Source of the DNA: Clostridia bacterium
GTDB lineage: Bacteria; Bacillota; Clostridia; Christensenellales; UBA1242
DNA: 64,000 nt
Direction: 5' to 3'
Assembly (NCBI GenBank): GCA_022793335.1
Contig: JAAWCQ010000007.1
Location: 62,001 to 126,000, forward strand
Shown: one piece after another, positions 1-7,952 of the stretch
Layout: every line of letters begins with the position of its first letter
How positions within the stretch are numbered: the first letter of the stretch is position 1
Notes under the pieces: generated by a model
Databases searched by the model: none
The model's input: only the letters and a program-made list of their open reading frames with translations
Told to the model about the DNA's origin: nothing
Position numbers and translations under genes: made by a program

Positions 1-867
1 TTCGCCATTAATTTTAAAATTAACATTATGATTTGATAGATATTTAATAAGCGATTTGCTTAAATCTTCATATTTAGTTGTTTTTAAATCTCTACTTTGT
101 GCATTTAATTCTACCGCTTTGCCGAATCCAACAATAATAGGGGTGTTTGATGTTCCACCACGTTTGGAGAATTCTTGGCTCCCTCCATCTATCAAATCAT
201 AAATTTTAGTTTTAGATTTAATATATAGCACTCCAATACCTTTTGGTCCATGAATTTTATGAGAACTAAGAGATAATAAATCCGCTTTTATATTTTTTAT
301 ATCGGGCTTAAAAAGGCTTAGAGCCTGAACAAAATCGACATGGTACGCAACTTTATACTTATGTGCTAAATTTGCAATATCCTCTATTGGTTGAATGCAG
401 CCTGTTTCATTATTAACAGCCATAACTGAAATTAGTATTGTTTTACTGGTAATTAATTTTTCAACTTCTTTTGGGTTGATGTGCCCAGACTTATCTGGTT
501 TAACAAAACTAATCGTAAAACCGTTTTTTTTAAGGAAATGAGCGGATTCCAATAAACTATCATGTTCGATAGAAGAAATAATAATATGGTTTCCTTTATC
601 TCTATTGGCATATGCAAATCCTTTGAGAGCCCAATTATTTGCTTCTGAGCCACTTCCAGTGAAGAATACATTACCTGGCGAACAATTTAAATCATTTGCT
701 ATCAGTTTTCTTGCACCCTCTATGGCTTGATGAGACATTCTGCCGATTTTGTGTAATGAGTTTGGGTTGCCATAATTATGTGAAAAATATGGTAGCATTT
801 CAGTTACTACCTTTTCATCGACTTTTGTTGTTGATGCACTATCTAAATAAATGTTAGTGTTTTCCAT
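1..867 (-). CDS. Cysteine desulfurase, NifS/IscS family (C-terminus beyond window)
   Basis: PLP enzyme that removes sulfur from cysteine for Fe-S cluster or tRNA thiolation pathways. It reads on the minus strand from an ATG at 867 through the window edge, so only about the first 289 residues are present. The N-terminus has the family pattern YLDSASTT, then GSGSEANN (cofactor phosphate site), SSIEHDS with the PLP-stacking His near residue 102, and SSHKIHGPKG with the Schiff-base Lys near residue 204. The GGSQEFSKRGGTSN stretch matches the usual GGGQE..xRsGTxN loop. The catalytic Cys loop lies outside the window. There is no ribosome binding site: a perfect -10 box (TATAAT) ends 6 nt before the ATG, suggesting a leaderless mRNA. 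Which desulfurase subgroup it belongs to cannot be told without the C-terminus and neighbours. Confidence 0.9.
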   Translation of the reverse strand, partial: MENTNIYLDSASTTKVDEKVVTEMLPYFSHNYGNPNSLHKIGRMSHQAIEGARKLIANDLNCSPGNVFFTGSGSEANNWALKGFAYANRDKGNHIIISSIEHDSLLESAHFLKKNGFTISFVKPDKSGHINPKEVEKLITSKTILISVMAVNNETGCIQPIEDIANLAHKYKVAYHVDFVQALSLFKPDIKNIKADLLSLSSHKIHGPKGIGVLYIKSKTKIYDLIDGGSQEFSKRGGTSNTPIIVGFGKAVELNAQSRDLKTTKYEDLSKSLIKYLSNHNVNFKINGE

Positions 868-873
868 ATTTCT

Positions 874-902
874 ATTATAACATAAATTTTTTAAAATGTA
901 TT
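874..902 (-). promoter_or_regulatory. Promoter of cysteine desulfurase gene
   Basis: Minus strand: AATACA (weak -35, 897-902), 17-nt spacer ending in TG+T (extended -10), TATAAT (874-879). Only 6 nt separate the -10 box from the ATG at 867, so transcription should start at about the A of the start codon. Confidence 0.55.
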
Positions 903-1017
903 AAAAAATATCATAAAAATTTAATTTATAATTTGGCTTTGAAAAATATTAGAGATGATATTTGAAATTTTATATTTAATTTAGCTATGTTATATTCTCT
1001 TGTGTTATAATAAATTT

Positions 1018-1145
1018 TAAAGGAGGTGATTTGCGAAATCTGATTTTTGAATAGTAGGAAACATGCCTACGGCAGCTGGTGGTGAATTGCGACAGCTGGA
1101 AGAGTGTGGGTGGATGTGAGATGGAAGCGGAAGCCCATAAATGAA
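1018..1145 (+). other. Possible relic of an IS605-type tnpB 3' end and its guide-RNA scaffold
   Basis: The stretch 868-1230 has no gene. Within it, 1018-1145 is richer in G and shows short pairable blocks (for example GCAGCTGG and CAGCTGG around 1071-1101). One frame at about 1054-1137 reads a Cys-containing tail ending in EMEAEAHK followed by a stop, and the DNA runs GGAAGCGGAAGCCC at about 1121-1134, which resembles the end of TnpB genes and the overlapping guide RNA in IS605 elements. No upstream tnpB body remains. A perfect Shine-Dalgarno-like block (AAAGGAGGTGAT, about 1018) precedes a 7-codon frame starting with TTG. The identification rests on remembered family patterns, so it is tentative. 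Confidence 0.25.
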
Positions 1146-1230
1146 AATTGTTTTGTGTGTTTTGGATTTTCCATTCTAAAATATTGGCTATTTAGTCAAT
1201 GTTTTAAATTTTGAATATGGAGATGAAGAA

Positions 1231-2604
1231 ATGTTGAAGATGAAAGAATTTTTAGAGATCAAAAAATTGAAAGAATATGGATTTACAAAAAGTGAAGTTG
1301 TGAAGATGACTGGGCTTAAACAGTTCTCGGTTAGAAAATATTGGGATTATTCAGTTGATGATTTTGCTGACAGCGACAAGTTGATGCGAAATGATAAGAT
1401 TGAAAAATATCGAAACTTTTTGATGAAAGAATTGAAGGATAATCCCGGGATAAGAAATACCACATTATTTGACAAGATTAAAGAGATTGATGCAAAATTT
1501 GGGGCGAGTGAAAGTGCCTTTTATAGGTATATGAGAAAACTGAGAGAAGTGCTTGGAATAAGCGGAAAGATTGGCAGAGCATATCAGTTGATTGGAGATA
1601 CGAAGCCTGGCGAACTTGCACAAGTGGACATGGGCGAAATATGGATTCGAGATGTATATGATGTAAAAGTTAAGATCTACTTTTGGTGCATTGTGTTGAT
1701 GTATTCAAGATACAAGTTTGTTTATTGCAAGCGAGAGCCGTTTTCAAGTAAGGATTTTGTTGATGTGCATGAGCGAGCATTTGCGTATTTTGGTGGTAGA
1801 CCAATGATGATTATGTACGACCAAGACAGAGTTATGGTTGTGAGCGAGAATTGTGGAAATGTGATCTTTACCAAAGAGTTTGAAACTTATAAAGATTTTA
1901 TTGGTTTGGATGTTTATGTTTGTAAAAAGCAAGATCCTGATACTAAGGGTAGAGTTGAAAATGTTGTTAAGTTTGTTAAAACAAGTTTCTTTGACCACAA
2001 GGTGTTTTGTGGAATAGACAATTTAAACAGTGATTTGCTGGACTGGTTGGATAGAACAGGAAACGGCAAAATTAATATGACAACTAGGCGGACTCCAAGG
2101 GAAATGTTTAAAGAAGAGAAAGAGTGCTTGCTAAAATATACACCATACTCATTAAGAAAGAAGAATGAATATATTGTAACGGCGACTGATTTGAACTACT
2201 TTATTTTTAGGAGCAATTATTATACTTTGCCAGCGTTTAGGTTTAAGCAAGGTGATAAAGTCTTGGTTGAGATTGTGGGCGATTTTATAAATGTTTACGA
2301 TGCTGAAACAAAGGAGTTTGTGGCAAGACATAAACTCCTAATTGGTAAAGGGCTTACTTCCAAACTTGTAAATAAAGGTGAGGGCAATAAACATTCAAGG
2401 CTTATTAAACGAACGGTTGAAAGTTTAGGAGACAATAAGCTTGCGGTTGAGTTTCTAAATGACATTATCAGAGAAAAGCCAAGATATGTGAAAGAGCAAT
2501 GCGGACTTATTAAAAAGATTACAAAAGAGTATTCGTTCAAGAAATTGCAAATGGTATTAAGTGGTGTAATAAGAATAAGAAGTTTGATGCAATGGAACTT
2601 CTGA
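1231..2604 (+). CDS. istA: IstA transposase of an IS21-type element, 3' end frameshifted
   Basis: DDE transposase. The N-terminal 50 residues look like a helix-turn-helix (SEVVKMTGLKQFSVRKYW). The rve-type catalytic core follows with Asp about 133 in AQVDMGEIW, Asp about 197 in MYDQDR and Glu about 243 in KGRVENVVKF. The C-terminal beta-barrel region runs to about residue 430. The frame ends at 2604 with an atypical tail, while the next frame continues without a break as a normal IstA C-terminus (KKFDAMELLTYLMAHSG) to a stop at 2733-2735. One missing base near 2566-2572 would explain this, giving an intact protein of about 501 residues. A GGAGATG ribosome site precedes the ATG. Confidence 0.85.
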   Translation: MLKMKEFLEIKKLKEYGFTKSEVVKMTGLKQFSVRKYWDYSVDDFADSDKLMRNDKIEKYRNFLMKELKDNPGIRNTTLFDKIKEIDAKFGASESAFYRYMRKLREVLGISGKIGRAYQLIGDTKPGELAQVDMGEIWIRDVYDVKVKIYFWCIVLMYSRYKFVYCKREPFSSKDFVDVHERAFAYFGGRPMMIMYDQDRVMVVSENCGNVIFTKEFETYKDFIGLDVYVCKKQDPDTKGRVENVVKFVKTSFFDHKVFCGIDNLNSDLLDWLDRTGNGKINMTTRRTPREMFKEEKECLLKYTPYSLRKKNEYIVTATDLNYFIFRSNYYTLPAFRFKQGDKVLVEIVGDFINVYDAETKEFVARHKLLIGKGLTSKLVNKGEGNKHSRLIKRTVESLGDNKLAVEFLNDIIREKPRYVKEQCGLIKKITKEYSFKKLQMVLSGVIRIRSLMQWNF

Positions 2605-2780
2605 CTTATCTAATGGCACATAGTGGAAAAGAAACCGATATTATGCCGATTAGGACAAAGAAAACTTATGTGGAGCGTGCGGAAGGACTAAACAAATATA
2701 TGGGGCTTTTAGGTGGCGGTGATGAAGAAGTTTAGCATTACCGACATGCAAGATGTTGCAAGAAACTTGGCTTGCACCAT

Positions 2781-3464
2781 ATGAGTAAATCATATTTTGA
2801 TTTGCAAGATGAAAGCGATGAAAATTTGCAATTTTTGTATGATTGCTTGCACAAAGAATTAATACTAAGAGAGCAAAAATCAAGGGCGACAAAGATAGGC
2901 AAAGCTCATTTGCCAAGCTTCAAAACTTTGGAAGAATATGATTTAAACTTTCAACCGCAGTTATCTAAGTGGCAGATTGAAGAGTTGAAGAAATTGAACT
3001 GGCTTAAAGAAAACATAATCTTTATGGGTAGTTCAGGAACTGGTAAAACGCATTTGGCAGTTGCCATAGGGCATTTGGCACTTTCGCAAAATTATAAAGT
3101 ATTCTTTTCCACACTAGAAAATCTTATTTATTTACTTAAAACAAAGGAAGTGTTTAAGTCTAGTGGTGCAAGAGTGAAATATTTGTATGAATGTCATTTA
3201 GTCATCATTGATGAAGTAGGTTATCAAAGGCTTGAAAAACAGGATGTTTTGTTGATGTATGAACTTGTGAATAAGCTTTATAACAAAACTTCAATAATCT
3301 TTACAACAAACCTTAACTTTGCAAAGTGGGGAGAGTTGTTTCAAGATGAAAGCATGGTAAATGCAATCTTGGACAGGCTTACACATAACTGTCAAATAAT
3401 AAACCTTAAAGGAGAAAGTTATAGACTTCTCAATCACAACAATATCTTCAAAAAGAAAAATTAA
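2781..3464 (+). CDS. istB: IstB ATPase helper of an IS21-type element, 5' end frameshifted
   Basis: AAA+ ATPase that assists IstA in target selection. Walker A is GSSGTGKTHLA (about residues 83-93 from the ATG at 2781) and Walker B is LVIIDE (about 140-145). The expected N-terminus is in another frame: an ATG at 2722, overlapping the restored istA stop region, reads KFSITDMQDVARNL and then stops. Adding one G in the GG run near 2769-2770 fuses this to the present frame as NLGLHHMSK, the normal IstB start. The readable ORF extends back to a TTG at 2772 but that start has no ribosome site. The gene is probably a pseudogene, or the sequence has an indel error. Confidence 0.85.
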   Translation: MSKSYFDLQDESDENLQFLYDCLHKELILREQKSRATKIGKAHLPSFKTLEEYDLNFQPQLSKWQIEELKKLNWLKENIIFMGSSGTGKTHLAVAIGHLALSQNYKVFFSTLENLIYLLKTKEVFKSSGARVKYLYECHLVIIDEVGYQRLEKQDVLLMYELVNKLYNKTSIIFTTNLNFAKWGELFQDESMVNAILDRLTHNCQIINLKGESYRLLNHNNIFKKKN

Positions 3465-3539
3465 AAGTTGATTATTATTTTGATGATTGTTTAATCACAA
3501 AATAAAACACACATTTATACGTGAGGACTGCTAAAAAGT

Positions 3540-3890
3540 TTTGATTTTGCGAAAAACATATATTTTTTGCAAAGTCGGAGCACCCCAAAAATGCTTTCAT
3601 TTTTGGGGAAAGGAAGAAGTTTGCTGTAAATGGCAAATTGTTGATTTTGCGACAATTTGCCTTAAAAAACCAAACTTCTGACGCTGTTTTGCCGACAAAC
3701 CTATCTTGCCAACCAGGGGGAGTCAAATCTCTGGTAGATTTAGGTTTAAAAGCGGGCAGGCAGTCGCACAGAAAAAGTCGCAAAATCAAAAACGCACAAT
3801 TTCGCAAAATCAAAGTTTGATTTTTATTTTGATTTTTTTTGATTATTTTTGATTATTTAATCAAAAAATTGCCGTCGCAAAATCAAAAAT
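3540..3890. repeat. Palindromic repeat block with five copies of a 13-mer
   Basis: Non-coding stretch between istB and the ligase gene. The 13-mer TTTGATTTTGCGA or its 12-base core occurs at 3540-3552 and 3640-3652 and inverted at 3778-3790, 3802-3814 and 3875-3887. Strong hairpins: CCCCAAAAAT/ATTTTTGGGG (3583-3592 with 3599-3608), GGCAAATTGT/ACAATTTGCC (3632-3641 with 3652-3661), nested inside AGAAGTTTG/CAAACTTCT (3615-3623 with 3671-3679). It also contains GGGCAGGCAG (about 3754-3763), the same core as the ends of the element at 26144-26252. It may be an IS end or a non-autonomous mobile repeat. I judged the open frames on both strands here as spurious. Confidence 0.6.
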
Positions 3891-3934
3891 GAGAAATCAA
3901 AAAAAAAGACTTCGTTGGTTGTTGACACAAAACA

Positions 3935-3965
3935 AAAATACACCATATTCAGTGGTGTATTTTAT
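3935..3965. terminator. Bidirectional terminator after the ku-ligase operon
   Basis: ATACACCA / TGGTGTAT stem flanked by A- and T-rich runs on both sides. It lies about 100 nt beyond the ligase stop on the minus strand, so it most likely ends the ku-ligase transcript and could also serve the plus strand. Confidence 0.65.
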
Positions 3966-4062
3966 TTTGGCATGCTTTTGTAGTTTTTAGGCACAATTTA
4001 GGCTAAATTTGTTTTTTGTTAATTTCGGTCTTTATCAAAAAAACATAGACAGGTTTTTGTTT

Positions 4063-4980
4063 TTAGTCTGTTCGCAGGCCTTTAAAAACTGGTTGGCGCA
4101 TGTTTCCATCTTTTGTCAGCATCATATATTGAACAGTACAAACAAGCTTTGGCTCTATCCATAGGATATTTTTATCTGAATAGATGTCAAACAATGGCTT
4201 ATTTTTGGTATGTTTTAATGCAAACTTTAATATAAAATTCTGTTCATCTTTCGATATGTTTAAATATACCTTGCCTCGATTTATATACTTATCATTGATT
4301 TTGGTTGTCAAAACCAAATCTTTGATTTGATTGTCTTCATCAAACATTAAGCCGCATATATAAAAATCTTCATCAATCAAATTTTTAATTTTAATCCAGT
4401 CTTTAGAGCGTTTTCCAATCTGATAGGTTGAGTTTTTCTTTTTGGCGACAATGCCTTCAAGTGAAAGTTGCTGAGTAAGCTCAAAGAGTTTTATTCCTTC
4501 ATTTTCTACAATGCGACTTATGCTTAATAATTCATTTTCTTTTATATTGTTTTCAAGCATTTTTTTTCGTTCTGTCAAGGTGAGGTTGGTTGTTTGTTTA
4601 TCGTCAAGATACAGAATATCATAAGCCACAAAATTTACCTTGTTTTTTTCCATTTCAAGTTCTATTCGAAACTTGTCTGTCAAAAGGCTTCTCTTTTGCA
4701 AAGCAAAGAAGTTTGGCGAGCCATCCTTATTAAGCGACACAAGCTCACCATCCAGAATACATCTTTTTTTAATTTGTTTATGAATTTGTTTCAGCTCAGG
4801 GTAAACATCTGTTACGTCTTTATTTCGCTTATTTTTTAATATTGTTTGCCTTTCATCTAAATAGGCTAGACAGCGAATGCCATCCAATTTAAGCTCGAAA
4901 ATATAATCTTCGCTGTTGAACGGCTTACTAATATGTTCAAGCAACATAGGGGAGATGTTTTTCGACTCAAAAATATCCAT
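4063..4980 (-). CDS. ATP-dependent DNA ligase, LigD type (ligase domain only)
   Basis: Seals double-strand breaks with Ku in bacterial non-homologous end joining. Ligase motif I is KLDGIR with the adenylated Lys at about residue 31. Other motifs are DGELV (Ia region), FVAYDILYL (III), LEGIVAKK (IV) and WIKIK (V). The C-terminal OB fold ends with RQPVFKGLR (VI-like). At 305 residues it is a stand-alone ligase: the phosphoesterase and polymerase domains of larger LigD proteins are absent and were not seen elsewhere in the window. Its ATG overlaps the ku stop by one base (TAATG), implying translational coupling. Confidence 0.92.
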   Translation of the reverse strand: MDIFESKNISPMLLEHISKPFNSEDYIFELKLDGIRCLAYLDERQTILKNKRNKDVTDVYPELKQIHKQIKKRCILDGELVSLNKDGSPNFFALQKRSLLTDKFRIELEMEKNKVNFVAYDILYLDDKQTTNLTLTERKKMLENNIKENELLSISRIVENEGIKLFELTQQLSLEGIVAKKKNSTYQIGKRSKDWIKIKNLIDEDFYICGLMFDEDNQIKDLVLTTKINDKYINRGKVYLNISKDEQNFILKFALKHTKNKPLFDIYSDKNILWIEPKLVCTVQYMMLTKDGNMRQPVFKGLRTD

Positions 4981-5780
4981 TATTGAGCCTTCTTTTTCAT
5001 TTTGATTACTTTGTTTTTGTCAATGTTTTTCACGCTTTCTTGCAATGCTTCCATAAGATCGGTGATTTTGATTGGTTTTGATTTGTCGATTTCTTTGATT
5101 GTTTTCCCGCTTGCTTTGTCTTTGATTGCTTGTTTAACCCTTTGGTTGTATTCATCTATATAGTCTTCAGGGTTGAATTTTCCTTCCATTGATTTGATAA
5201 TGCTTTTGGCAAGCGCGGTTTCTTTTTCCGATATTTTGACTTTTATATTCCCAGCTGGGTTTCTTTGTAATTCTTCATTAAAGAAAAGTTTTGACAGCAA
5301 CAAATCATCATCTTTGACCCATAATGCCACCACACATTCAGAATTTCCCAACATGGTTTTTGCAATTCCTACCTTTTTTTCTTTATTTAAGACAGATTTT
5401 AAAAGAAAAAATGCTTTCTCACTCCCTTTATCCTCAGGTGCTACATAATAGGTTTTATCATAAAAAATAGGGTTTATTTCACTAAGCGAAACAAACTTAT
5501 CAATCAAAATATTTTTATCTTTTTTGCTTTTAAGCTTATCAAATTCTTCCTCTTCAAAAATAATATAATTGTCTTTTTCAATTTCGTAGGCTTTGACAAT
5601 ATCCTCATTTTTGATGATTTTGTCGTTGCAATCAACACAGGTTTTCTTGTATTGTATTCTTGATTTGGTCTTCTTATCAAGCATGTTGAAACCTATATCA
5701 TTGTTTTTGATTGTATTGTGCAGGGTGACTGGAATATAAACCAGCCCAAATCCAATCGAAGTTTTGTAACTGTATGCCAT
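4980..5780 (-). CDS. ku: Ku-like DNA end-binding protein
   Basis: Homodimeric ring protein that binds broken DNA ends and recruits the ligase. The N-terminus MAYSYKTSIGFGLVYIPVTL matches bacterial Ku. The core beta-barrel includes KTYYVAPE and the C-terminus is Lys-rich (KKKAQ), as usual for DNA binding. The readable ORF starts at 5828, but a GGAGG site at 5786-5790 sits 5 nt before the ATG at 5780, and that start gives the normal family N-terminus and 266 residues. First gene of a two-gene operon with the ligase, followed by a one-base overlap. Confidence 0.93.
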   Translation of the reverse strand: MAYSYKTSIGFGLVYIPVTLHNTIKNNDIGFNMLDKKTKSRIQYKKTCVDCNDKIIKNEDIVKAYEIEKDNYIIFEEEEFDKLKSKKDKNILIDKFVSLSEINPIFYDKTYYVAPEDKGSEKAFFLLKSVLNKEKKVGIAKTMLGNSECVVALWVKDDDLLLSKLFFNEELQRNPAGNIKVKISEKETALAKSIIKSMEGKFNPEDYIDEYNQRVKQAIKDKASGKTIKEIDKSKPIKITDLMEALQESVKNIDKNKVIKMKKKAQ

Positions 5781-5862
5781 TTCTGCCTCCATAAATAATA
5801 TTTGCAAAAAAGCGATTTTTAGGCACAAAACAACTCACAAATATTAAAATAGGGTTATTTAT

Positions 5863-5891
5863 TTGACTTTTAAGGCTTGAGTGTGTTAAAA
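5863..5891 (+). promoter_or_regulatory. Promoter of the NADAR-gene operon
   Basis: TTGACT (5863-5868), 17-nt spacer, TTAAAA (5886-5891). It lies in the short divergent region between ku and the NADAR gene. Confidence 0.5.
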
Positions 5892-5921
5892 GTTTAGTGG
5901 AAGAAATGTTGTGGAGGGGAA

Positions 5922-6401
5922 ATGGAAATACAGCAATATAGAGACTTATGGCTTAGTGAAAAGTTTGATGAGTTTGTAGGTTTTTATCCTAGAGAATTTT
6001 TTGTATTTGATAATTTCAGCTCGTTTGGAATTATTATGGAAGGTGAGTTTTATCCTACTGTTGAACATGCTTATCAAGCAGGGAAATTTTTTAAATCAGC
6101 TCCTGAAATTGCTGAGAAAATCAAAAGCTGTCTGTCTGCGCATGAAGCTCAAAAAATTGCAAATGCAAACAAGGATAAACAGGCAAAAGACTGGGATGAA
6201 ATAAAAGTTGACTATATGGAAAAGTTGTTGAGATTGAAACTTGAGCAAAATCCTTATGTTAAGCAAAAATTATTGCAGACTAAGGACTACTTAATTTGCG
6301 AAGATTCTCCAAAAGATGCTTTTTGGGGCATAGGGGCAAATAGAGATGGTAAAAATCAGCTTGGCAAACTTTGGATGAAACTGAGAGAGGAAATAAAATA
6401 A
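5922..6401 (+). CDS. NADAR family N-glycosidase (YbiA-like)
   Basis: NADAR proteins cleave N-glycosidic bonds in riboflavin-pathway intermediates, and some remove ADP-ribose from DNA guanosine. The 159-residue protein has the family features FDNFSSFGI near the N-terminus, PTVEHAYQAGKF, and the C-terminal DAFWGIGANRDGKNQLGKLWMKLR. A GGAGGGG site precedes the ATG. It is followed after 28 nt by a methyltransferase, so the two are likely co-transcribed. No DarT-type toxin lies nearby, so an anti-toxin role is not supported by context. Confidence 0.88.
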   Translation: MEIQQYRDLWLSEKFDEFVGFYPREFFVFDNFSSFGIIMEGEFYPTVEHAYQAGKFFKSAPEIAEKIKSCLSAHEAQKIANANKDKQAKDWDEIKVDYMEKLLRLKLEQNPYVKQKLLQTKDYLICEDSPKDAFWGIGANRDGKNQLGKLWMKLREEIK

Positions 6402-6429
6402 GAAATCTATAATATTAAGGAGAAATTAT

Positions 6430-7089
6430 ATGAGTTTAGAAAACAGCAAAACTATTGAAGTATATCAAAACGGTGGCGCTTTGAAATATTTGATAAATTC
6501 AAAAGCGCATGACGAATTGGACTTAGAAAAGGCAAATCGTAAGCGTGAAAAACTTAATAAATTCTTTTTGCAATGTTTTTCATCACTGCCTAAAGGGGCT
6601 AGTATTTTTGAAATTGGCTCTGCAAGTGGCGAAAATGCTAAGTTTTTGAAAGATAATGGTTTTGATGTTACGGCAAGTGATGTTGCCGATGATTTTATTG
6701 AAGAGGCGAAAAAGCTTGGGTTAAAGACGATAAAATTTAATGTGCTTGAAGACAAATTGAAGGAAAGTTATAATGGCATGTTTTGTTGGAGAGTGTTTGT
6801 TCATTTTACTGAAAAAGATTTGGAGGCAGCTTTGAAAAATGTATATCAGTCATTAAAAAATGACGGAATTTTTGTGTTTAATGTGATGAACAGAGAGACA
6901 AGAGCGGTTGATGAAGAAATGGTGGACTTCCCAGGGGAATATTTTATGGGCGCGGAGAGATATTATCATTATTTCAGAAAAGAGTTTGTTGATAGCGTGG
7001 CAGAAGCGTTGGGCTTTAAGATTGTCGCTTTCCATAAAGAAGGCGGTGATGAAGAAAACAAATGGCTTGTGTATACCCTTCAAAAATAG
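6430..7089 (+). CDS. Class I SAM-dependent methyltransferase
   Basis: Rossmann-fold methyltransferase. The SAM-binding motif I is IFEIGSASGENAKFL (about residues 60-74), followed by the acidic motif TASDVADDF and post-motif CWRVFVHF. The 219 residues cover one domain. The substrate is not recognisable, and the general layout resembles small-molecule methyltransferases of the type-11/25 group. AAGGAG ribosome site, 28 nt after the NADAR gene. Confidence 0.8.
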   Translation: MSLENSKTIEVYQNGGALKYLINSKAHDELDLEKANRKREKLNKFFLQCFSSLPKGASIFEIGSASGENAKFLKDNGFDVTASDVADDFIEEAKKLGLKTIKFNVLEDKLKESYNGMFCWRVFVHFTEKDLEAALKNVYQSLKNDGIFVFNVMNRETRAVDEEMVDFPGEYFMGAERYYHYFRKEFVDSVAEALGFKIVAFHKEGGDEENKWLVYTLQK

Positions 7090-7221
7090 CCATTTAGTAT
7101 TTGTTTTTTATCGTTTTTGAAAGAATATTATTGTAATTTTGAAACATGAAAAAAAGCTTTGTTTATTCAATTTAAAAAGGTGAAAGATAAATTTTTCAAA
7201 ATCAATTTTTAGGGGGAAGCT

Positions 7222-7815
7222 ATGCTTGATGAAAATGGAAATTTTCAAATAGAACAGATTGATACTGAGTATATGGGCGTCAAGATTGGAAAGGGCTCAT
7301 ACTTTGGAAGAGGGCTTGAAGAAGGCTTTAAAGGGGGACATATTAAGTCAATCGGAAGATTTTCTTCAATTGCTTCAACAGCACAAATTCAGGAAAATCA
7401 TCCAATGAATATGATAAGCACGGCAATGCTGTATGAAGGTTTTTTGGATGCAGAGGCGAGAAAAAAATGGTTTGATAGAGCCAAAGATTGTGATAAAAGT
7501 CCAAATAAATCTTTTCAAATTGAAATAGGAAATGATGTTTGGATTGGCGCAAATGTTTTTATCAATGCTTCAACTGTGACAAAAATAGGTGATGGTGCGA
7601 TAATTGGAGCTGGCGCTGTAGTGACAAAAGATGTTCCGCCTTATGCAATTGTAGTTGGCGTGCCTGCCAAAATTAAGGGCTATAGATTTGACAAAACACA
7701 AATAGAATGTCTGCAGAAGGTAAAATGGTGGAATTGGGACAATGATAAAATCAATCAAAACATTGATTTGATTTTGCAGCCAGAATTGTTTTTTAAAACT
7801 TTTATCAACGATTAA
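7222..7815 (+). CDS. CatB/Vat-related hexapeptide-repeat O-acetyltransferase
   Basis: Left-handed beta-helix acetyltransferase, 197 residues. Features are FSSIASTAQIQENHP with the His expected for catalysis, followed by IEIGNDVWIGANVFI and IGDGAIIGAGAVVTKDVP hexapeptide turns, then the YAIVVGVPAKIKGYRF closing motif of the xenobiotic/CatB-like group. Such enzymes acetylate sugars or antibiotics of the streptogramin and chloramphenicol type; the acceptor here is unknown. GGGGGAAG ribosome site. A strong terminator follows at 7897-7925. Confidence 0.82.
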   Translation: MLDENGNFQIEQIDTEYMGVKIGKGSYFGRGLEEGFKGGHIKSIGRFSSIASTAQIQENHPMNMISTAMLYEGFLDAEARKKWFDRAKDCDKSPNKSFQIEIGNDVWIGANVFINASTVTKIGDGAIIGAGAVVTKDVPPYAIVVGVPAKIKGYRFDKTQIECLQKVKWWNWDNDKINQNIDLILQPELFFKTFIND

Positions 7816-7896
7816 ATTGTTTTTACTTTAAAATAAAATGAATTAAAGAAAAAAACTTTATAAGCTTGAAATTTAATATAATATATGATTTTCAAC

Positions 7897-7925
7897 AAAA
7901 AAACACGGATTTTTCCGTGTTTTTT
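7897..7925. terminator. Terminator between acetyltransferase and M60 protein genes
   Basis: AAACACGGA / TCCGTGTTT stem with T-run; A-run on the other side makes it usable in both directions by the two converging genes. The same ACACGGA stem recurs at 29258-29284. Confidence 0.85.
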
Positions 7926-7952
7926 ATCAATTTTATTAAATATTATTTTAAA

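Larger units (their letters stand above)
1231..3464 (+). mobile_element. IS21-type insertion sequence, apparently degenerate (ends not defined)
   Basis: Adjacent istA and istB homologues on the same strand identify an IS21-family element. Coordinates given cover the genes only. I could not find a convincing TG...CA terminal pair or target duplication. Copies of a 13-mer like TTTGATTTTGCGA lie downstream at 3540-3887, and a weak match (GATTTGCGAAA) lies upstream at about 1028, which could be transposase-binding end repeats. Both genes appear to have lost one base: istA near 2566-2572 and istB near 2768-2772. This copy is therefore probably inactive unless these are assembly errors. Confidence 0.75.

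Noticed and set aside
3475..3813. 112-codon minus-strand frame (and a 60-codon plus-strand frame) downstream of istB
   Set aside because: Both lie across the hairpin-rich repeat block, have no ribosome site and mirror each other through the palindromes; they look like translations of a dispersed repeat.
5922..6401. NADAR protein as part of a DarT-type toxin system
   Set aside because: No toxin-like ADP-ribosyltransferase gene lies beside it; neighbours are ku and a methyltransferase.
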